DNA of 64,000 bases. Origin: Phlegmacium glaucopus. Taxonomy: Eukaryota; Basidiomycota; Agaricomycetes; Agaricales; Cortinariaceae. Positions 55,619-64,000 of this stretch are shown here, one piece after another (the stretch's first letter is position 1; each line of letters begins with the position of its first letter). The position numbers and the translations under genes were made by a program. The stretch spans positions 496,001 through 560,000 of the forward strand of contig MU130533.1 in NCBI GenBank assembly GCA_015039465.1, in the 5' to 3' direction. The notes beneath the pieces are model-generated. The model made no database searches. It was not told where the DNA came from and was given only the letters and a program-made list of their open reading frames with translations.

Positions 55619-58600
55619 ATGCCTCCTGAGGAGACTACTGCCTCCAGGAAAGCTAATGCTCAGAAGGGTGCAAAAGTCTCAGAGGTTACCCCTCAGTTGG
55701 AAACAGATGTCTCTGATCTGCATTCTGAGCTTGAGTCTGCCAACATAGTTATCTTGAGTTTGAGGGCTTCTCTTGCAGAAAATACTTCTCTATGTGAATC
55801 ACTCTCAACTCAGCTTGAGGCTTGTCAAAATAATTCTGTTTGGCTCTCTGATGATCTGGATAGACTCAGAGAGAAATACCAAAAGTTATACTGTGAAGTG
55901 TGAACAGAGTGGCAGGGTCAAGCACGAGGCTTGATGCGAAACTCTGTCTTGAAAGAAAAAATTACTGTGCTGAAAGCCATTAATATGGATATATCTCTTG
56001 AGGTTGAAGAGCATTCTCACATTTCTGCAGAGGCTACCAAGGCTCTTGCAAAATTGCAAGATCAACATGCTTTTATAACAGAGAAAATCATAGGGTCTAT
56101 GAGAAACCTTGAGGAGCATTATGCAAGAAAAGGTTGGGGTCGTAAAGCAAAAATTGAAGGAGTCATCTAAGGTCATTGCAACTCTTAGAAAAGCTCAAAA
56201 GTCATCCTCATCTAGACAGGAATGGGCAGTACTTGTTGCACTAAACAAGGTTATCAAGGAGAAAAGTGTTCACAAACTGCTTCACAAAGGTGTCTATACA
56301 AATGAAACTCATAGCCTAGTACGGCAGCTTACACATGCTGGGTGCTCACAGTCCAAAGTGGGTTACATAATCACTGCTGTTTTCCAATCAGCAGGGGTTG
56401 AAACTGTGGGAAAAGCAAGACTTTACACTCACCCACCAGTCTGATCAGAATCCAATCAGACTCCAAGTAATCCGAGTAGTCCGAGTAAAAACATCAAAAG
56501 TCTGAGTTCAGTCTGAGTCAGTCCGAGTTCAGTCCAAGCTGAGTCCGAGCTGAGTCCAAGTCCAAGTAAAAAAATTCCTTGGACTTGGACTCAGCTTGGA
56601 CTGAACTCGGACTGCATCAGGAAAAATGATTTTGACACCTTTAGTGCATCCTGGTGCATTGACCATCTGGATTAAATCACATCAGGAGGCCCTGGGAGTC
56701 CCTTAGAATTTATTTAGAATTTATGAATTTTCATATAGAATGTTTAACCGCCGCGTCCAGGAAAGTATTTTGCAATTTTCTCAATAAGGAGAGCTGCTAT
56801 TAATAGAATTTAAACATATTCAGGGTCCTAAAACAATTCTAAAAAATTTCCTTTTTTGGAATCTTATGTAATCTACTCTAACCCACCATATGCTTGAAAT
56901 CATGCTTATCTGTGATCATGTGACCAATGGTCTGTGTGGGAAGAGGACAAACAAGTAGTCTAAGCAATTTACTTGGACTAAGTCTGAGTAGTCCAAGCAA
57001 TTTACTTGGACTGAACTCGGACTGGGCTCAGACTCAAAATTTGAAAATGGCTGGTGCTCCAGCCAAATTTGAGTCTGATCGGACTGCTCGGAATCCAATT
57101 GGAATTAGTGGCTTAGTGTAAAGACCTCAGGGAAAGTCAGTCACAGGTCTGTCAATCACATGATAAAAGAAGGCTATCTTGCTGCACAGCTGCAACTTGG
57201 TCATGAAATGGCAAATACAGAAAGTGTGACCTTTAGTGCTGATGGAACTAGTCACCGTGGCATAAACTATAACTCTCGCCATGTCAATCTCAAAGCTGAG
57301 GACTATGGGTCTGAGAGTGGAGAAGCATGCAGAACAACTCGTTTCTTAGGAGTACAATCTTCAGCAGATGGAACTAGTGAAGAGAGCATCAAAGATATGA
57401 AAAATATCCTAGGGAACATTGTTGATCTGTACAATCGGAGTCCCCTTGGAAAACGAGCTGGAAATCTTTGTCAAGTGTTGGAGATTCTGATAAAGGTATA
57501 GTGACCACTGTTCAAAAGAGAAAAGAGATGCAGCACTTCTGGAAAGTGAGAAAAGAGTTGCAGTCAATCAGATTCTAGGTGAAAAAGTCATGCTAGATAA
57601 AACAAATGAACAACTCTATCATATAATTGATGCTGCTGAAAAGCAATTGATGAATGATATTGGAGGGGTTCTCAAGTGGGTTGCACTGTCAGTGGAGGAA
57701 CAAGTAGAGGCAAAAGCAATGATGATGGAGGCAATAGTCATGCATTTAGGGGAACAAGCATTTACTTTGCTATCTAGTGATGAACAAAGAATTCTGAGGC
57801 TATTTATCTGGGCTGGTTGTAGATGCAACACTGTTCGAGGAGGATATGCTACTATGAAGAAATGGTGGGAAGAGAATGACATTGATCCACCTATCCTCTT
57901 AGCTAATAGAGACAACGCAGCTGTTCTTAAGGAGGTGGGGCCTGGAGATGATGTAGTCACTTCTGCTCAAGAGCATGCATTTGAAATGACTGACAGAGGG
58001 GGTATTAAAGCCACACAGCTAGCTGGAGCAATTTTTAATAATAAAAATGACAAGGTTGGCCATCATAATGTATTCCGATGGTGGTGGGAAAAGAATGTTG
58101 GTTCTCAATTTACATTTCCTGATACATCAAATACCAGGTTCCAGTCCCATTGCAATGCAGCTGCTGCTTTATTGCTTCATCTTCCACAGTTTATTGAATT
58201 CTTGAAATAAATCTGTGATGTCAAGCAAAGTGGAAAATTTAACCATATGGAATAGAATCTATGGAATGCCACTCCATTGTACAGCAACTAAGACTGAAAT
58301 GGCAGTTTTAGCTTTATATGCTTAGGCAATTACACATCCTTATATGAAGGTTGTATGTGCAACTGGAGAAAAACAAGAAAATATGCTCAATCTTGGTCCA
58401 TTTCATCAAAGGGTTCAAAATCATATGCAACACATCATTGGTGATCCTAAATTTCTTCTTGGACCAAATGCATCTTATGAAATGGGCTCCTTGGATGGAA
58501 TGGACTGGAATTCTCCAGAAATTGTCAATGCCATTCAAAAAATGTCACCAGAACTTCCCTACCTGGAGCCTCTACTGGTTTCATTTTTTAAAGGAGCATC

Positions 58601-59267
58601 TGAAACTTGGAAATGGTTTACTTCTGAATTTGCACCTGGTGGTTTAATTGATGAGGCAACTGTGGAAGAGAGAGAACTTGCATGGATGCTAGCTACAAAT
58701 GATGTCAATGAAGGTGCTCTTGGATCATTCCACGTTCTACTCTGCCACCAACCTCAACTGACTCAGCAAGGTTATAATGCTTTATCTATGTTCTTCCAGA
58801 ATGATACAGAAGCATTTATGAAGGCAAAATTCACAGAAAAGGAAGACCATTCATTCTTGCGCAGTGAGGCACGTGAAATCAAAGGAGATGAAAGGGAAAA
58901 GAAGCTGGAGTATGTGGATCATAATGAAGCCCATGCTAAACAACAAGCAGCCACCAGGGTCAAAACTAAAGAGAGAAGGCAGAAGGATGAAGAATGGGCA
59001 GCTAAAGTCAAAATCAACCTCAAAAGAATCACTTTTGCAGATTTGAAAGGCCTAGCTCTGAAGAAGCAATTGAAAATATTCAAGCTTGCTGGAGCACCAA
59101 ATCTGAAGAAAATAAATACAAGTACCAAGGTGGATGACATTAGAAAAGCCCTGATGGATTCAATTCAATTATACAGGCAAGGGGAGTGGGCTCCTACAAT
59201 GGAGATAGAAGATGATACTGGGGAAGACTTTGCTTGGGAGTCAGAAGATGATGAATCAGACAATTGA
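55619..59267 (+). pseudogene. High-copy-type gene of unknown function, decayed
   Basis: It starts MPPEETTASRKANAQKGAKV, followed by a Leu-rich coiled coil (about residues 30-95) and, past a TGA, a second coiled coil. After the hAT-like insertion at 56,415-57,127 come TFSADGTSHRGINYNSRHV, DLYNRSPLGKRAGNLCQVL, LRLFIWAGCRCNTVRGGYAT, LLANRDNAAVLKEVG, KATQLAGAIFNNKND and FRWWWEKNVGSQFTFPD. The last open frame (58,344-59,267) has LGPFHQRVQNHMQHIIGDP, FKGASETWKWFTSEFAPGG and a Lys-rich then acidic tail. About five stops (TGA, TAG, TAA) and several shifts inactivate it. From memory, such proteins occur in many copies in Agaricomycetes, uncharacterised. A transposase role is inference from its place between TIRs. 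Confidence 0.7.
56415..57127. mobile_element. hAT-like element with CAAGTCC/GTCCGAG words
   Basis: It begins AAGACTTTACACTCACCCAC and ends GCTTAGTGTAAAGACCTC. The arms are GTCCGAGT and GACTTGG words. A degraded duplication of GGGAAAG flanks it. The interior matches 27,974-28,518. Confidence 0.8.
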
Positions 59268-60035
59268 GCTAATTTTACCACATAATTACTGTTTTTTATG
59301 ATAAATTCAATTCACTACATGTTCATATGATGCTATAATACATTACTTTGTCATGCATTTGGAAGTGTGATGTGATGTAACACTGCCAAATCCATAACAG
59401 GCATTGCCCACCACCATTATATCTTGTGTGGCCTGTAATTCTACAAGTCTGATGCAATTGTCCTGATGAAGAAGCATTGAGAATTGCATTAGTGAGACAT
59501 TAATTCCATCTTTTAGCCTGAATTTTTTTAATTTTACCCAAGGCCATCATTTAAATCCCATGTAGCCCTAAAATCCTACAAGTCCAATGCAATGTTCCCC
59601 ATGAAAAATGGTTAAAAACTGGATTAATTAGCTATTAAATCCCTCTTTTAGGCCAAAAAATAATAATTTTAGCTGTGGCTTTTGTTGCTCAGCCATGGCC
59701 ATTGTTTACATCCTGTGTAGCCTTTAATCCTATGAGTCTGATGCAATTTTCCTCATGAAAAATGGTTAAAAACCAGACCAAGTAGCTATTAATTCACTCT
59801 TTTAGGCCAAAATATTCTAATTTTACCCACAGCCTTCGTTGCTCAACCACAGCCATTGTTATATATTGTGTAGCCTTAAATCCTACAAGTCAGATGCACT
59901 TTTCCTCATGAAAAATGGTTAACATTTGGGGTAATTAGCTATTAATTCCCTCTTTTAGGCCAAAGGAATTAATTTTACCCATGGCCTTTGTTGCTCAACC
60001 ACAGCCACCAATTACATCATGTGTAGCCATAAATT

Positions 60036-60432
60036 GAGGACTTTACACTCCCCCACATTGTCCGGCTGGAATTCCGCTGGACTGACTGGACTCCGCCAGA
60101 CTCCAGAACAGTCTGGTCAGAGTCTGGTCAGAGTCCGGTGGAAGTCCGGTGGAAGTACAAAACATGCCTGTATCCCCTCCTAACCTAAGAACACGCTACC
60201 GCGCAGACAGAAAATATCCCCATCCCTAAATATTAATCCTAAGCCCTAAATCTAAATATAACCCTAAGCCTAACCTCTAAATCTAAATATAACCCTAAAT
60301 ACAGTCCAGGCATTTTTCTACTTTCACCGGACTCTGACCAGACTCTGACCGGACTCTGACCGGACTTTTACCGGAATTTTAGTGGAGTCCGCCGGACTCC
60401 GGCCGGACAACGTGGGGGACTGTAAAGTACAC
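60036..60432. mobile_element. hAT-like MITE with GTCCGG words in the tandem repeat
   Basis: It starts GAGGACTTTACACTCCCCC and ends GTGGGGGACTGTAAAGTACAC, flanked by CATAAATT (60,028-60,035) and CATAAATC (60,433-60,440). The arms are GGACTGACTGG and GGTCAGAGTCC words, with a CCCTAA-like core at 60,235-60,300. It is closely related to 49,181-49,716. Confidence 0.88.
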
Positions 60433-60960
60433 CATAAATCCTACAAGTCCAATGCAATTTTCTTGATGAAAAACCATTGAGAATTGCATTAATTAGATAT
60501 TAATTCCATCTTTTTGGCCAAATTTTTTTAATTTATCTGCAGCTATCTTATATATTGTGTAGCCTTAATCCTACAAGTCTGATGCACTTTTCCTCATAAA
60601 AAATGGTTAACATTTGGGTTAATTGGCTATTAATTCCCTCTTTTAGGCCAAAAAAAAAGATTTTACCTGTGGCCTTTGTTGCTTAACTGCAGCTATTGTT
60701 TACATCCTTTGTAGCCTTAAATCCTGCAAGTCCAACACAACTTTCCTCATGAAAAATGGCTAACATTTGGGTTAATTAGTTTACTCTTTTAGGCCAAAAT
60801 TTTTAAATTTTACCCATGGCCTTCATTACTCAACTGTGGCCATTGTTTACATCCTGTGTAGCCCTAAATCCTACAAGTCCGATGCTGATGAAAAACTATT
60901 GAGAATTGCATTAATTAGATATTAATCCACCCATTTAGGCAATTTTTGGTTGCCATGGGG

Positions 60961-61489
60961 TACATTTGTGGCCAAATATGGGCCACAGGTGCACATCAGG
61001 TGGCCATCTGCTACTAATAATATATTATAGGCCCTCCAGCGGGTCCGCTGGCCTCAAGTTAGTCAATACAATGTATGTATCCGATATATAGGTGCCCTGC
61101 TGGCCTCCAGCAGGCCTGACTTAGTCAATACAATGTATGTCTTCATTACACCATGTTACACATAACAATGTAGCTTAGCTATGTGACAGCACCCATTTCA
61201 GTACCCCTCTATTCATTTAGTTTAATTGAATTGTATTACCAGTTACATGATGCCCCTGTTATATAATTAAATTTTTGATATGTTATTCTTTGAGTGAAGT
61301 TGTATTACCATATAGATGAGACAATGCCCTTTAAGGGCTTAATGTTAATATATGAATATATTTTATACTATTTGTAAATGAATTGTAAGTAATGAATATA
61401 ACTAATAGTTTCATCTACTTGGCTAAGTTCTATGTACCTAAAAACTATGTAAAAAAATCAGATATTTATAAAAATATTGCTCAGATTCA
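60961..61489. other. Gene-free AT-rich stretch
   Basis: The string TTAGTCAATACAATGTATGT occurs twice (near 61,057 and 61,121), next to GGCCTCCAGC words. Otherwise nothing is recognised. Confidence 0.4.
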
Positions 61490-61784
61490 CTTGGATTTCA
61501 GTCAAACTCATAATAGGACTTAGACATTTATTTATTTTTACATGGACTGCTAGGACTACTTGGACTACCCAGACTTTACTCAGAATTTTTGGCTAGGAAA
61601 TTATTGAAGCTCAGACTTCACTTGGACAGCTCGGACCTCACTCAGACAGCTTGGACTTCACTTAAACAGCTTGGACTTCACTCAGACTTCATTTGGACTC
61701 CTAGCACTTCATTCAGACTTTACTCAGACTCCGCATGGAATCCTAGCAGTCCGTGCAGAGTAGGTGGGGGAGTGTAAAGTACAG
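61490..61784. mobile_element. Truncated hAT-like element, right end only
   Basis: It ends GTGGGGGAGTGTAAAGTACAG with GGACTTCACTCAGAC words before it. The left terminus is not recognisable. Its right side joins an LTR-like repeat. Confidence 0.6.
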
Positions 61785-62963
61785 GTCAATAAAATCATTC
61801 ATTTGACATTATCATCCTCATCACTCATCTTATTTTCAATGTCTTTCACTATGCTCTCCATCATTTACACTATCAACATGATCCTACACATTTACCATCC
61901 ATTTATTCCTTGGCTAGCAATACAACAAAACAATCAATCCACTATTTGCATCAGTCATTGGCTCACATTTGAACATATTTATGGCCCATCATTTCAAGAA
62001 TGGCCCATGTATGGATGCATCAGCTACATCTCTCATTATGTAAAATGCTTTGTCATTGTTGTGGCTATGGACCCACAAGTCTTCCCCTCAGCTATCTACC
62101 TTGCCATACCTCACTCCTGAATCTCACTCAGTCCCCTATCCTCACTTATCTACCTCTTATCTTAGCATTCACTGCAAGAACCAACATTCACGCAGTACCT
62201 GGATCCTTCCCACCCTCTCTATCACACTTTAGGAAGTTCAGGAGGATCACAACTAAGCAGGAGTTGCAGATGAATCAGCAGCAGAGGATTATTCCCACAG
62301 TATGTCAAGTGTTATCAAGGGCTGCACAACATGGGACCATGGGCAAGTGGTATTTTCTCAGGAACAAGGCTGTGCCTTTCAAGTGTTGACTCAGGACCTT
62401 TCATATTTTGACATGACCACACAGCTATGGAGTTGATATATTTTTGCTATTGGACTGTGTTGCCTTCTCTTCTTTTCTCCCACACTTTGACATCTTACAG
62501 ATTTTTTTATTGTTCTTTCTTCTTTTGCATTGTTCTTTTCTTCTCACAGCTGTCGTCTCTTCATCTTTCTTCTTTTGACAACACATATTTCTTTCTCCTT
62601 TATTGTTCTACATAGCCTCATCCTTAGGGTGTAAATACTGCCATTTTTTACCAGGATAGGTTTCACTTCTTAGTCCTCTACAGTCATCATCTCAGTGGAA
62701 TTCCAGTGAATTCCTCCCAAAAGTTCGCTTTTTCAGCCTTTTATCTGTTACTGTCCCTTATTGTCCCCTGCTACAGTCTTATTGAAGACTCTTTCTCATT
62801 CATCCTCATCCTCCTCCTTACACTTTTTCCTCAGTCACCTTTCAAGTGTGATTATAAGTCTCAGGTTAAACCTTCCCTAAATGAACAACAGGGAGGCTTT
62901 TGACTTGAAGACTAGTCCATTGCTCTGGTTGGTGTTACATAACAACACAAACAACAATTTATA
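61785..62963 (+). repeat. LTR-like repeat, 5' truncated
   Basis: It follows the family from GGTCAATAAAATCATTC to the TTTATA end. The open frame at 61,764-62,120 is the family frame, shortened by a stop. Confidence 0.72.
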
Positions 62964-63593
62964 CCATCTTGCCCCTTCATCATCCAAAAGAAAGAAAAGA
63001 GTCAAAGACAGCCATATACTCCTGAATTCATCTCCAAGCTCTGCCTACATATGAGAGTTGAAGACCCATTCAATGCCACTGTCTTTGCATGCCTCACCAC
63101 CTGCTTTTATGCAGCTGCCCAAGTTGGAGAATTCCTTGTTCCTCATCTAGATGCATTCTCCCCAGCTCATCAAGTTACCAAGGCCAACCTATGATCAAGC
63201 AAAATCCAGATGGTCTTGAGGTGACAGTTCTCCACCTTCCCCATACAAAAGCAGCAACTCTGGAGGGTGAAGATGTATATTGGAGCCATCATCCAGGACC
63301 AACCAATCCATATGATGCCCTGGACAACCATTGGTGAGTCAATAGTCCATCTGAAGGTGCCCACCTTTTTGCATATCGACACAAGGACCAGCTATGCCCT
63401 CTCACTAAGCCAGCTTTCATAAAGTGTTTAGCTGCTGTTGCCCAGCTAGCTAGTTTGGAACCCCTTCAAGGCCATGGTATATGCATCAGTGCAACTTTAT
63501 TCTATCTGCTACAAGGTGTTCCAATAGAAGCAATGAAGGTTATGGGGCACTGGAGAAGTGACACCTTCCTATGTTACTGTAAGGGCAACTGAA
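62964..63593 (+). pseudogene. Tyrosine recombinase fragment between inverted LTR-like repeats
   Basis: With shifts it reads YTPEFISKLCLHMRVEDP, ACLTTCFYAAAQVGEFLVPH, VTVLHLPHTKAATLEGEDVYW, HLFAYRHKDQLCPLTKPAFI, GHGICISATLFYLLQG and MKVMGHWRSDTFLCY. It belongs to the same family as the gene at 41,155-41,965 and supplies the region missing there. The first catalytic Arg is replaced (AQVGEF where the relative has AVRLGEF), and the HxxR box reads H-G-I-C (Cys codon at 63,482-63,484). It is inactive. Confidence 0.8.
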
Positions 63594-63603
63594 AGTCAGC
63601 TGG

Positions 63604-64000
63604 TATAAATTGTTGTGTGTGTTAATATAAAACACCAACCAGAGAGCAGTGGACTAGTCTTTAAGTCAAAAGCCTCCCTGTTGTTTGTTTAGGGAAGGTA
63701 TAACCCTGACTGACTTGTAATACACTTGAAAGGTGACTGAGGTGAGGGTAGAGGATGAGGATGAGGATGAATATGAAAGAGTCTTCAGTAAGACTATAGC
63801 AATTGACAGTAAGGGACAGTAACAGATAAAAGGCTGAAACTTAAGGGAGGAAATTCACTGGAATTCTACTGAGATGATGACTGTAGGGGACTAAGAAGTG
63901 AATTGGAGGGAACTAAAGAGAACTGAGGGGAACTACCTATCCTGGTACAAAAGAGCAGTATTTATACCACAAGGACAAGCTATGTAAAACAATAAACAGA
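63604..64000 (-). repeat. LTR-like repeat, runs off the window
   Basis: It begins TATAAATTGTTGTG and follows copy A in the same orientation to the right edge. Confidence 0.75.

Larger units (their letters stand above)
53817..59415 (+). mobile_element. 5.6 kb transposon with 19 bp TIR and 9 bp TSD carrying an unknown gene
   Basis: The left end GGTGGTGGGCAATGCCTGT is exactly mirrored at the right (59,397-59,415), with weaker likeness for about 50 more bases (TCACACTTC on both arms). ATTATATCT is duplicated exactly at 53,808-53,816 and 59,416-59,424. Removing one duplicate restores a normal unit of the 150 bp tandem repeat. In order it holds a palindrome, a 175 bp tandem array and a long decayed gene (55,619-59,267), itself hit by a hAT-like element. 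No known superfamily is evident by eye. A 9 bp duplication is compatible with Mutator-like elements, but that is only a hint. Confidence 0.85.
53673..60960. repeat. Tandem repeat of about 150 bp, split by two transposons
   Basis: Units start near TGTGTAGCCTTAAATCCTAC and continue AAGTCTGATGCA, CATGAAAAATGGTTAA, TTAATTAGCTATTAATTCCC and TTTTAGGCCAAA. Starts are near 53,674, 59,425, 59,561, 59,714, 59,867, 60,019, 60,556, 60,706 and 60,855, spaced 149-153 where uninterrupted. The insertions at 53,817-59,415 and 60,036-60,432 separate them. No coding capacity is seen. Confidence 0.85.

Overview
The window looks like a repeat-rich stretch of a filamentous basidiomycete, most likely an Agaricomycete. 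Host genes carry many short (about 45-60 base) GT-AG introns. The mobile elements are of kinds common in mushroom genomes: Ty3/gypsy, tyrosine-recombinase (YR) retrotransposons, hAT and Harbinger elements, many solo LTRs, and a high-copy gene family of unknown function. Nothing points to a bacterium or virus. The species cannot be fixed from sequence alone.

Layout. 1-5.6 kb: a broken gypsy element on the minus strand, cut by a solo LTR and by a 1.35 kb LTR-like repeat. 5.6-12.8 kb: a decayed hAT transposase gene. A non-autonomous hAT element sits inside it, a second element sits inside that, and an array of G/C hairpins sits innermost. 13-19.4 kb: a young YR retrotransposon (gag, RT-RNase H, tyrosine recombinase) whose recombinase is split by a MITE. 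19.5-26.3 kb: an island of six compact host genes. These are ribosomal protein eL29, the TFIIIC tau95 subunit, a small mitochondrial protein, GINS subunit Psf3, a Pkr1-like V-ATPase assembly factor and the lariat debranching enzyme Dbr1. 26.3-36.6 kb: nested MITEs and solo LTRs plus a Harbinger remnant. 36.8-45.7 kb: a second, decayed YR retrotransposon on the minus strand, split by an LTR-like repeat that itself holds a hAT element, another LTR-like copy and two solo LTRs. 46-51.5 kb: remnants of a transposon-associated gene, a gypsy-type gag and a second hairpin array. 53.7-61 kb: a roughly 150 bp tandem repeat that received a 5.6 kb transposon carrying the high-copy gene. 61-64 kb: more LTR-like copies around a recombinase fragment.

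How it works together. The host island joins translation, Pol III transcription, DNA replication, vacuolar acidification and intron turnover with no obvious shared pathway; the genes are simply close, with divergent, convergent and tandem spacings of 33-165 bases. The rest is a record of element-into-element insertion. Target-site duplications (TSDs) can be read directly: 8 bp for hAT-like elements, 5 bp for solo LTRs, 9 bp for the 5.6 kb element. They give an insertion order at most nests. Old copies have premature stops that are often TGA or TAG where an Arg or Gln codon is expected, which suggests C-to-T decay. The YR element at 14-19 kb is nearly intact.

The best candidate for an undescribed system is the 5.6 kb element at 53,817-59,415. 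It has a 19 bp terminal inverted repeat (TIR), an exact 9 bp TSD, an internal palindrome and tandem array, and a gene with no transposase domain that I can name. A second candidate is a hAT-like family with constant termini but arms made of interchangeable short words and a telomere-like core.
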